Shown piece after piece: positions 1 to 10,400 of a stretch of DNA of 64,000 nt. The stretch comes from Rotaria socialis (taxonomy: Eukaryota; Rotifera; Eurotatoria; Philodinida; Philodinidae): positions 54,412-118,411 of the forward strand of contig CAJNYU010001107.1 of the NCBI GenBank assembly GCA_905331475.1, given 5' to 3'. A program made the position numbers and the translations under genes. The first letter of the stretch is position 1. Each line of letters starts with the position of its first letter. The notes beneath the pieces are model-generated. The model was given only the letters and a program-made list of their open reading frames with translations. It had not been told where the DNA came from and ran no database searches.

Positions 1-13
1 AAAAAACTAGATG

Positions 14-1098
14 GTATTCAAGTTTCACTCGAATACGAAATGCGATGCGAAGCAGGAATCTCGATCCAGGAAAAATCTACAATTCAGAGAAATCTTGAAT
101 ACTTTTTATGTCGACATGATGAAATTCATCACTGAGAAAACTCTCTTCTAACTTAGCGATACATTCTTAACGATCGATTTCGATTGATCGATTAATTATC
201 TCTATGATTCATTATATTAGATCAGCTGTAAATGAATAGACTATAGTGGCTAACATATGTTCATGACGTCACTTTAATTACCTCTTGATAAATTTCTTTC
301 ATTTTCGTCCTTTTGGAAGCACATTTATGAATGAACGAAACTGCAGATTGAAGATTCGAAAACAGATGTTCTTAGTTCGATCTTGATACTTCGATCTCTC
401 GTGTTTCAACGCGTTTTCTACGATTTTCGGTTCTCGAGATCATTGCGTCAGAAAACGACGACTTGTGATCCGTACATGAAGTAAGTAAAAAAGATTAAAA
501 AAAACTCGCGACGGACTACATAAATGCTTCTGCTTTGCATCGCATTAAAAATTTAAAAAACAGATTGTATTCAAGTTTCACTCGAATACGAAATGCGATG
601 CGAAACACGAATCGTATCTTCGCGAAAAATCTTCAATTCGAAGAAATCTTGAATACTTTTTATGTAGCCATAATGGTTGTCATCACTGAGAAAACTCTAT
701 TCTGACTTAGCGATATATTCTTAAGGATGGATTTCGATTGATTGATTAATTATCTGTATGATTCATTATCTGTAATCAGCTGCAGGCAGACATACGTGTG
801 GCTAGCATTTGCTTATGACGTCATTTTAATTATGGGTAAATGAAGGCCAAGTCTCAGTACATCGCATCGACTAACTGAAATATGTGATCCATATTTTACT
901 TTGCCCAAACCGAATTTGACAGGAGGAATCGGACAAAATTTGTATGATATAGAGATTTTAATGTTACTAACACCGTTTCAACGAGCATCAGACGAAATTC
1001 CGCTCTTGAGATCATCGCGCCGCAATAATACTGAATTTGGACGCGTACGGGACGGACTACAGAAGTGCTTCTGCTTCGCACCGCATTGAAAATTTTTC
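14..1098. repeat. Two tandem copies of a ~550 bp unit
   Basis: Two diverged direct copies are visible. Copy 1 begins near 14 and copy 2 near 567, both with the string gtattcaagtttcactcg. Matching landmarks recur at a spacing of about 540-553 bp: actttttatgt, ttagcgatat/cattctta, the block around gacgtca (264 and 817), and a shared end with gcttctgctt followed by a gcatt block (about 525 and 1070). Identity is roughly 80 percent by eye. No coding potential or transposon termini are seen. The left copy may continue outside the window. It could be a satellite-like unit or a segmental duplication. Confidence 0.8.
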
Positions 1099-1285
1099 GC
1101 CAAGCATTGCTATACAGTGCTTCGCATCGTGACAAAGAAAGAGAAACAGTGGACGTCCTTTTTCATGCGTCATCTCTTATACTAGTCAACTGCCCTCGAC
1201 CATAACACCAGAACAAAGAAAATGATTTTGAATAGCCGAGTGAAACTGAAGAAAATGAATCGATCCGATTCGACCTCAAAATAAA

Positions 1286-1435
1286 TTAATTCGATTCAAT
1301 TCGATTCGGCAGTTTTGGAGTTCTATTCGGAGTCGATTCGATTCGATTCAATTCGGCAGCTTGGAGTTCTATTCGGAGTCGATTCGATTCGTCCCAGTCG
1401 AATCGAATTACTCGGAAATTCGATTCGATTTCGGT
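1286..1435. repeat. GATTC-rich minisatellite
   Basis: A short tandem array is built from cgattcgattcaattcgg and a ggagttctattcggagtc block, repeated about twice with internal GATTC pentamers. The 72-codon minus-strand frame that covers it has repetitive RIESN-type composition and is a product of the repeat rather than a gene. Confidence 0.8.
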
Positions 1436-2807
1436 CTCTGATGAGAGCGCATTGAGATAAATGAAAAGTAAGAAATAAAATTTTCCTTTTGTTTTGGTCA
1501 CCAATTTAAAAAAGAAATCTAAATTATGATCAATTAGAAAATACTTTGATAAATATAACTCATAGAAAAGAATTCCATATCGCTTATATACCTTTTTTTG
1601 AATTTTGATTTTTGAAAATTCTATTTTTTTCCTTTGCTCTTTTTTTGTCTATTTTTTCTACCTTTAATTAAATCTTCTGCTCCAATCTCAAGTGAATTCT
1701 CATGTCAACTGTAACAGGGGAAACCATTAAAATTCTGTTTAGATTATTGACCATCATTTCGACTTCGTGCCACTGATTCAGTATTCGTTTATATATTACA
1801 TCAAAAATCATTTCTTTTCTGTATTTAACAGGATATAGTCTCATATTAATATGTACAAAATCCTATCAAAACGTGTTTCCTGATTAAGAGATAAAATTAA
1901 CAATTCTAAATGGGTTACGGATGCAAATTCAATTCAATCACACCCACCGTGGTCTTCATTCCGATTTGTATGCGCAACACGTAAGTCGAACTGCCTGTGA
2001 ACTCATGCAAATATAAGCAAACAATTCTGTAGAATAATAAAAAAAAGAAAAAATTTCCTACTTCAATTTATGACTCGATACACAAACGAATGAATTTTGA
2101 ATATGATGCTTAAAATACACTGAACAAGGGAGATACAATTGTAGCATTAAAAATACGTACCAGGTCGATCGTTACGACCGCCCTAAACGATCCTATACAA
2201 TTTACATTACGGTCGCATACGATCGTTGCGAACGATAGTAAACGACCTCGTTTTAGGTTTTGATCATCATTCAATTCAATTAAAAGATGATTTAAAACAC
2301 TCAGTAACAATATATTTACAAAATGTTTTTTTAAATTTTTTACTGTTATAAAATACTTTCTTTTAATTTTTTTTTCTATCAAAATTCATTGGCTGATTTA
2401 ATTGAATCTTTAAAAAATTCATTCATTTCATTGTACCACAAAATTCTTCCATAACAATGTAGCAAAATAATGCTTACTGAATATCAATGCTCTTATCATG
2501 TTTATTTTTTCCTCTTTCTCTCAAATCTTATTTTGGGCAGAATAGCAGACAATTTTTGTTGAAATGTAACAAATGAACTTTTTAAGACAAAATGTGTTGA
2601 CAGAAGTTGAACCACTCCGGAACACAAACCCGAAGCGATCTATGGTTGTCATTACACGAAACTAAACATTGCGCAACTGAAATCTATGCATGGTTCAAAA
2701 ACTTGTGAGATACTGCTTATAAATTTCCATTAGAAACTCCGGAAACAACCCTCTCGGTCAGAGATGAATCATTATATATTATACCGTAACTCATTCATCT
2801 TCTGAAT
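1436..2807. other. Intergenic, no gene seen
   Basis: AT-rich sequence with homopolymer T and A runs. A patch at 2158-2260 is rich in gatcgt/acgatc motifs. The open frames here are short, low in complexity and unsupported by splice signals or recognisable domains. Confidence 0.5.
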
Positions 2808-2982
2808 CAGTGGCGGATCCAGAAAATATGTTAGAGGGTGGCGCTCCTGGCCAAAAAACGCCTTTTCCAGTCTATTTTAGGCAGAACGACTATTTTCTGT
2901 TTCATTTCTGCTGGGGGAAACCGAAAAAAATATTAAGGAGAGTGGCGATCGCCGGATAGCCTAACTGGTAGATCCACCACTA
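2808..2982. mobile_element. Short hAT-like MITE
   Basis: The left end reads CAGTGGCGGATCCAG and the right end, reverse complemented, reads TAGTGGTGGATCTACCAG, giving imperfect terminal inverted repeats. The flanks form a near-perfect target duplication: cttctgaat (2799-2807) on the left and cttctgat (2983-2990) on the right. The CAGTGGCGGATC terminus is a type widely seen on non-autonomous hAT elements in animals (recalled knowledge). The interior of about 140 bp has no coding capacity. Confidence 0.75.
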
Positions 2983-3103
2983 CTTCTGATCCAGAATTCA
3001 ATCTATAAAACTACAAAAGCCGCCATACATTCTTTCACTTTTCAGTCAGATAAGTAGAACCTATCCACTACTGGAATCACTTAAAATCACTATTTTCACT
3101 CAG

Positions 3104-3408
3104 CAGTGTTCAAGGACTGAGAAATAGGAACTCCTAATGTGCCAAGGAACTGCCAGTGTCGCTGTGATAATTCCTAGAGGAAATGGGAATCAACTATAGA
3201 TTCCCTCACAGTTCCACCATTCACGATAGTCGCGATATTGCTGTTTTAAAAATAATTTTTGCATAAACTCATTGATTCTCACAAATTTGCAAGTGAAAAT
3301 AAGTGTAAGAACAAAAATTATCGTGAATATTCCATCTTTTTACCTTTAGTACGCAAGGAACTGTAGGAGAACTGATGAGGAATTCCTAATCCTCAGTCAT
3401 TGGACAAC
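3104..3408. mobile_element. Putative inverted-repeat element next to P450 remnant
   Basis: Imperfect inverted ends are visible: aaggactgagaaataggaac on the left (from about 3113) and, reverse complemented, atgactgaggattaggaatt on the right (to about 3400). The outer bases cagtgttcaa and gggttgtcca are also similar. A clean target-site duplication was not identified. The element ends directly where recognisable P450 homology begins (3417), so it may have broken that gene. Confidence 0.45.
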
Positions 3409-3416
3409 CCTCACGA

Positions 3417-3953
3417 TCTCATCAGCCTGCACCTTTTTTGTATAGAACAGCAACTGTTGACAATATCATTGTGGCTAGTGATGGCAAACAGATTCGTATC
3501 CGAAAAGGAGTTGATATCGCCATGAATTTGAATGTCATGAATAGATAATTTGGAGAGAAATAAAATCTTACTAAAATTTAAGTTGCTGGGCTTCATGATT
3601 TATGAATGCACCATTTTTGATAATCTGGTTTCCCTAGTTCGGGAAAGTATCTGCGTGAACCGAAAAAATTCGATCCATTAAGATTTCTTCAACGTAACTC
3701 AAATGTTATTTTTCCATTTGGATCTGGACCGCATGCATGCATTGGACAAAATTTTGCCATGTTAGAAACTAAAATTATGTTGACACTGCTGCTACATCAA
3801 TTTCGTTTTGAACTTGTACCGGGCCAAAAACTTGTCCAAAGTACAGCAGTCACAATCAGGTCCGCACATGTGTTAGTCAATCTTCAGGTTTATATATTTA
3901 TTCTGTATTTTAGACCTAAATATGGCTTATCGATGCGAGTCTGGCCGCGCTAA
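3417..3953 (+). pseudogene. Cytochrome P450 3' remnant
   Basis: A decayed P450 C-terminal half. From 3417 the frame reads a P450-like stretch ending GKQIRIRKGVDIAMNLNVM (the loop before the meander), then hits TAA at 3546-3548. Homology resumes at about 3648 with REPKKFDPLRFLQR and the heme loop FPFGSGPHACIGQNFA (Cys ligand in HACIG). A 42 bp intron (3872-3913, GTTAGT...TTTTAG) restores the end as PKYGLSMRVWPR and TAA at 3951-3953, a typical P450 terminus. Nothing resembling the N-terminal half, I-helix or ExxR lies upstream; the sequence there is the inverted-repeat element. The remnant differs from the intact P450 at 36.5-38.2 kb, so it is a different P450 family. Confidence 0.8.
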
Positions 3954-4440
3954 ATGACATTATATGTTCTTTATTTACTATATCACTCATTTCTACTACA
4001 TAATAAACAAAGAACGTTTTTTTTTATCAAACGTGATTGTTTGTGATTTCAACATTTCCAACTTATGTTTATAATTTAGTTGTCTCCATCAGATGAAGCG
4101 CTTTTCTATAGGAATGACATATTTTGATTGGTGAAAACACAAATTACAAAATTTATTATTAATTCTGAATGAAACAATGCAAACTTGTTTTTATTCGATG
4201 GCATACTTTAAAAGAATTTATCAAACTACGAGTTGTGAAAGTGAATAAAATATCGAATGTTTTGTTGTTCATCATACATAATTAACATAAAAACGAGTAG
4301 GTTATGCACTAGAAAAAAAAACTCTTAAAGGGTGTGGATGTGAATAAAAGAAAGACTCACAATTTGCTCACTTTTACTAACATTGGTTTGATTGTACAAT
4401 AATAGAAAGAAAATATTTTATTTTCATAAAAAAAAATATT
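3954..4440. other. Intergenic, no gene seen
   Basis: AT-rich spacer between the P450 remnant (plus) and the convergent phosphoesterase gene (minus). It must hold both 3' ends; AATAAA-like signals occur near 3999 (cataataaac) and 4245 (gtgaataaaata). Nothing else is recognised. Confidence 0.5.
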
Positions 4441-5211
4441 TTAATAATTTCGTAAATTTCGGTAAAAGTTCAATTTAAAAGCTTGTCTTGTTAAATACGC
4501 CGCTGCATTAATAAATAGTGTTCCATTTTCGTGCTGATCATATTTATAGCCCTGATCATCATGAACATGTCCGAAACAATGAATTCGAGGTTGAATCCTT
4601 CGACGAATTTCTTTTATTAAACTTCGTGAACCCCAATGACCATAGTAACCATGCACTGCATCGTCACATATTGGACAAGGGTCTGTTGAAACAGCTTTTT
4701 TTGGTTGAAATGCTAAATCTAATATAAATTTTGGAGGGATATGTGTCATTAATATATCAATATCCGAAGGAATTGATGACCATTTTGCTCGATAATCTTC
4801 ATTGAATGGGTACGGAGAACCATAAATTGTTATACCTTCGACTTGAATTAATTCATTGTCTAAATATGTACAATTAGTTAATAGTTTCGATTGAATTTCT
4901 TCTTTTGAAAAATTTTCAAAACCACGTTCATGATTCCCACAAATAACAATTTTATGTGCATGTCTCAATCGTCCCAACCAAACGTTGAAATCTATTAAAG
5001 ATTGTGGAATCTGACCATTTGTTAAATGTCGCCAATCACCTTTCTTTGTAAAGTCTCCACAATGTAGGAAAATATCACCATCCGGAATATTCATCATTTC
5101 ATGATCTCTATGCGTATCTGATACAATAACTACACTCGTTAATTTATACCGTTCAGGATATTCATCATAATCGAACGGTTTTAGAACATCAATTATTTTC
5201 GATGATGACAT
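4441..5211 (-). CDS. Metallophosphoesterase, UPF0046/MPPED family
   Basis: A single-exon 256-residue protein of the calcineurin-like metallophosphoesterase fold. Metal-site motifs are all present in order: SDTHRDH (residues 31-37), the GDF motif (residues 52-54), GNHE near residue 96, THIPP near 157, and a C-terminal GHVHDDQGY near 215. Length and motif spacing fit the MPPED1/MPPED2/UPF0046 family, whose members hydrolyse cyclic nucleotides or other phosphodiesters weakly in vitro; the true substrate here is unknown. Start ATG at 5209-5211, stop TAA at 4441-4443. A strong AG acceptor preceded by a T tract lies just two bases upstream of the ATG, so the 5' end is probably spliced or trans-spliced. 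Confidence 0.93.
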   Translation of the reverse strand: MSSSKIIDVLKPFDYDEYPERYKLTSVVIVSDTHRDHEMMNIPDGDIFLHCGDFTKKGDWRHLTNGQIPQSLIDFNVWLGRLRHAHKIVICGNHERGFENFSKEEIQSKLLTNCTYLDNELIQVEGITIYGSPYPFNEDYRAKWSSIPSDIDILMTHIPPKFILDLAFQPKKAVSTDPCPICDDAVHGYYGHWGSRSLIKEIRRRIQPRIHCFGHVHDDQGYKYDQHENGTLFINAAAYLTRQAFKLNFYRNLRNY

Positions 5212-5224
5212 ATCTAAAAAAAAA
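5212..5224 (-). other. Splice acceptor directly before ATG
   Basis: On the minus strand the sequence reads a run of nine T, then AG, then AT and the ATG of the phosphoesterase. No coding exon is seen upstream. This suits either a 5' UTR intron or the spliced-leader trans-splicing known in bdelloid rotifers. Confidence 0.45.
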
Positions 5225-7428
5225 TGAAATACTTGATTAAAGTTTTATTGAAGATTTCAGTTGTGTTGTAATGTATGAATCTGCATAGATTTATCTTTAC
5301 AACACATTTCCGCCAATATATTTCGCTTCATTTACCAGTCGATTCTTTGAATGAGAATAAAATAGAAAATCGCTTAAATCAAAACTGAGATTTTATTTTT
5401 TACAACTTAATTTATGTTTTCGAACGTACAATTCTTATTTTGTTTTGCTTCAGCATAGCTGCATTACCTTATTTTTGCTCCTGTATTCGACTCGATGGAT
5501 ACTACAATCAAAGAAAAAAACATTTTATTACACTGCCAAATCCAAAGTGAGTGACTCATAGATTGTAATGTGCCTTTCATTGTCAGAAAAGAGAACAAGT
5601 ATTTTCGTTGAATAAAATTGCCCAATCTCTCTTTGTATAATATGATGCAATTACACGTAACATATTTACCATACGAAAAGAAATCTACACAGTATTAATC
5701 ATCGATTAACAACATAGATTCTTCTTTTTGACGATTATAAAAGTATATTCGACAAATTAATTTAAATTGTCTGTCTGACTGCTTTGATGATGATTATACT
5801 CAATACAAGTGAAGTCTCAAGCCGATTCTAATATTTTCGTTTATGATCTCAAAATAAAGACTGAATTTTGAAAATTTCCCTATATTTGTTATTATACAGT
5901 TAATAATAAAAGTTTACGAAGAATGATGAAAGAAAAACATAGAAAAGTATTACAAGTCAGCTAACAATTATACTTAGAGGTGTCAGCCGAAGGGTTGAAT
6001 GGCGGCGGCGGGCACCGATTTTCAATTTTTGAAGATTTCCAGCGGCTCGTTATTTGAATGAGTAATGTCTTCAGCGGCGGCTGCTACAAATTCTTAAAAT
6101 TTTTTTTCACAGAGGCGGCGTCGGCTGATATTTGCAAGTCCTTCTGTGACGGCGGCGGCTCAGCTAAAAATCCACTGATAAAAATTAAAAGAAAAATACG
6201 TTCTATTTCATCGAGCAACTTCTTATGACACAATATAATTCCTATATTAAAAAAATGCCAAGATGAGGGTGTGGTTGCAGATAATATATCAACACACACA
6301 CCTGAAATAGAAAAATAGTGTTGTCAATGCACATTTCTTTCTCTTTATAATCATAATACCATAATTACGAATTAATTCAAGTGAAGATTCTTAAATCGTG
6401 ATTATGAAATATTTATAAGAAGATGAGAGTACTACGCAGTACTATATTGAAAAAGAGCAATATGAGACTAACAAAATAATAATAGTAGAATATACAGTAA
6501 ATATACTTGAATCAATTTTGAAATAAAAGCCTGATATGCGGAATTATCATGGAAGTCAACAAGAAATTGACATTTGCAACTAATATTTTAATACGTTTGT
6601 AAACTTTTAGAGAAACACGTTCAACTGAAATTTTCACTTCAAATGTTTTTCATTCTTACGAATGATTTCTTTTTCTCTATTTCAACCATGGTGTATAGAT
6701 AAAGTAAATCATATAATTGAAGAACTACGTTATGTAAACTCTATAATCAGAAGTGTTCTCGTTTGTACACTAGTGCGCATATCCTTAGAAATAGGTTGTG
6801 GTATTCATCGAGATCTATTGGAATATTCTATAGTTGATCTTTTTCTGATGTGATTGCCAAGAGCCAGAAATACGAGCCGGCGACGAGAAGATTTCAATTC
6901 GATCTTTTTCTGAACAATTTAAATAAAATATTTTTCTATGGTAACGTATGTTTAGTGTTATAGCACATTGTATATTTTTTTGATCAATTTATTATTTATT
7001 TATTTCTACTATTAAAGTATAAATCTAGTGAAACTGTTTCAAATTTTAAATAATCGTCTGTAAATTTCAATGCTAAATTTTGTATTTTACTGAAGTGACT
7101 GTGATAAAATGGCATTGAGTATAATATAGAACTATGTGTAGTTTACAGGTATCATTATGAGTACTCAATTGTTATGATGAGATCCTAACATGGACATGAC
7201 TGTAGAAACCTGATAATTATTGGTTGAGTGCTCACCAGTTGCAAACTTCATCAATGTAGATAAAATAGTTTCAGATTTCAAAGAAAAATACTTCTGATTA
7301 TTTGCCGATTGACATAGTATCATTCACATTTTCTCTTCATACAGGAGATTATTAACTTATTCAAAAGAGAAATAGTCTTGCGATTTTTTACATAGTATTG
7401 GAAACTTTGTTTATGCGAAAACAAAACA
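5225..7428. other. Intergenic, with one GC-rich repeat-like patch
   Basis: No convincing gene. A local GC-rich patch at about 5990-6180 contains several ggcggcgg blocks and the inverted pair tcagccga / tcggctga, standing out from the AT-rich surroundings; it may be a small transposon relic, but no target duplication was found. The rest is AT-rich with short open frames of no recognisable content. Confidence 0.5.
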
Positions 7429-10400
7429 ATGGTATCAACAACTGATATGCTAGAACTATTGGTTGTTCTATTAACTATGACGGGAATAGTGGGTAAATAT
7501 CCCAAAACATTTCTGACCTATTTATCAAATGTGATTTGATTGCTGAGAAGATCATCATGAATATCGAAGACTTTTAAGAAGGAGGACTGAAAAAGGAAAT
7601 TACTTTTCAGGCATCTCTGTCAGTGAGCAAAATTTTTATTGCTGAATGTTTTTTGAAGTGTGTAACGTGGCAAACAAGTTCGATGTCATAAAACGCCAGA
7701 TATTTTATGTACCTCAAATTCATTAAACGTGAATTCAAAATTCATAATTTATCAACATTTTTTATGAAGTTTGTTTTATTACTTATTTTGATAACGCAAT
7801 ATTATTTAGTTATGAAAGAGTATTAGTATTTCGTCTCCTCTTTCTAAAAGTTTACTCGATAAGGATGCACGGCAGTTTAGTGCCATATATTTACTACATA
7901 GATGAAATGGTTCGCTTAGCTAGGTTTTTAAATGTTTAATCGATTTAGGCCTTAGTCTTGCCCGTTCAACTGTATGTGCAGCAGATTACAATAATAGTAG
8001 AATAAATGTTGGCTATGATAAATGCACATGCATAAATGACTGCATTCACTTCCTGTATGAAATGATTTTTTCGAAAAGCTTACTTAGATTAAAAAAACAA
8101 TTTTTTTGCATTTTTTCTTTCTATAGAATCTGTTGGCAATGCTTCTCACAAATTGGGAACAGTTTTCTTAATTACATTTGGAAATGGTTCCAACCTAGAT
8201 TCTAATAAAACACCTTCTGATTTTAATTTCACTACAAATCATAGTCAGCAACATACAGATTCTATCGAATCCGGTAATTTTGGTTTTGTCAATAAGATTG
8301 CTAAGAATAGGTCTTCGTGGCATATTGGTGCATTGGATCACACAAAGGATGATGATGGTGGGTACATGTTTCTAGTCGATGTGGGGAATGAGAGTCATCA
8401 ACCACTTTTCAACTACAAAGTTGATAATCTTTCGCGCGGTGTTTGTTATGAATTTTCTGCTTATATCACAAATGTTGTCAAAAGTGGAGCAAAGCAGGCA
8501 AAATCAAATGTACGATTGGAAATTCGGGAAACGGACAAAAACGACACTTTGATTACTCAAACATCCACAGGCGATTTACCTGAATGTAGCAATATGAGTT
8601 GGTCAAAATATGGTATTTCATTCGTACCAACAAGTACTTCAGCTGCGCTGTTGGTGGTTTCAAACGTTTATGAAACTATGGGAAATGATCTTGCCATCGA
8701 CGATATCGAACTACGTGTTTGTTCAGGTAACTGGTCTAGGCTTTTGTCAGCAAGGTTAACTAATAGGGTTTGCTTGAGCATAACATAAAAATATCTTTTG
8801 ACGATCAAGTAATCAACTGTATAATTTCGTCTGACGTTCTTTCGTTGAGAGAATATTGAATGCTTTCTCCTTAGAATGATTACTTGCATCCTTCTCCGAA
8901 GAAGTATTATCAAATATGGAACTCTAGATCATCGTCTACTATTAATATCCTAACTAAAGCTCTGAAAGAAGTTTTTATTACAGAAGTGAAATGAAAATGA
9001 CGCTGTCTTCTCTGCAGAGATGTATTGATAAATACTGACAACATAATAATGAAATGCATGTGTAAGTGAATTCAGCTGTCAAATCTTGTGATTTCTTTCC
9101 AAGATAAATGCAAACATGCCATGGACAGTGTTAAGCCATTCAAAATTATGCTATTTTTATCTCTGAAACTGTCGAAAACATATTATATGCGGTGTTCTCT
9201 CATTAGAGACCATCAAGATTTATGTACCGATAATTTATATACAGACGCCATGCTCTTGAATCGGTATCTAATATAAATTGTATCTCATTCATTAATCTCA
9301 GCTATTCAGATGATTACAAGAATGAAAGAATATGTGTTGAAGAACATAATTACACGAGCTTAAATGGTTTCAATAATTCAATGCTTGAAATCATTATTTC
9401 TAGTTTTCTGGATTTTCAACTTTATTTTTTTGAATTTCTTTAGATTCTGTTGACCAATGCGCTGAACAGGATACTCAAGAATCCACATCAATGTTCTTGA
9501 TTACATTTGGAGAAGGTTCCAGCACCTATTCCAATAAAACACCTTCTGATTTTAATTTCACTACAAACCATACGCAGAACCTTTCAACGCCCACTGAATT
9601 CGGTCATTTTGGTTTGGTAAATAAAGTACCCGGAAATGTCGGCACATGGCACAATGACTCATTGGATCATACAGTCAATGATAATGGTGGATATATGTTT
9701 CTTGTCGATGTTGGGGAGGATATTCATCAACCACTTTTCAGCTACAAAATAATTAATCTTTGTATTGGTTTATGTTATGAATTTTCTGCGTACTTTGCAA
9801 ATGTTGTGATAGCGGGACGAAAGTACGCTAAGCCAGATGTTCGATTAGAAGTTCGGGCAACGAAAGAAGATGGCAATTTAATTGCAAACAGAAGTACAGG
9901 TGATATACCAGAATGTAACAATATGACTTGGTCAAAACATAGTATTTCATTCTCACCAACAAGTAGTTTAGTTGTATTATTGATGTTGTCAAATGTTAAC
10001 CAACAAAACGGAAATGATCTGGCTATTGATGACATCGAATTACGCGTTTGCTCAAGAAACCATTCCGGTTTTTGCCCTCCAAGTTAGTAATTAACGGGTG
10101 AATTATGAAGAATGACACATTTTCTATATAAGCGATATTTTCTGTCATTGAGAATTGATTCTTTTTTCAAACAATTTCGTATTGATTATCTACCGAACCT
10201 TGTGATAGGCTTTAATTTAAAGCATCATGCTAAAGGATCTCAAGAAGGCAATTAGGTTAGGCGACTGAAGTGTACCTTCAAACGCTTTTTTTTTCTTTTA
10301 AGGGGATAAATATATCGAGTGTGAAAAACGTGAATATGCCATTTTGTAGTCATTGCGAAGTTTTATCTTTTTCCGGCATCTTGAATTGTCTCCCTTTTGA

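Noticed and set aside
1286..1504. 72-residue minus-strand frame over the GATTC repeat
   Set aside because: Composition is set by the minisatellite.
7965..8065. Cysteine-containing stretch (CAADYNNSRINVGYDKCTC) before the first jelly-roll exon, possible half-EGF exon
   Set aside because: Position fits the paralogue's half-EGF exon, but the only nearby donor gives the wrong phase and the cysteine spacing is poor.
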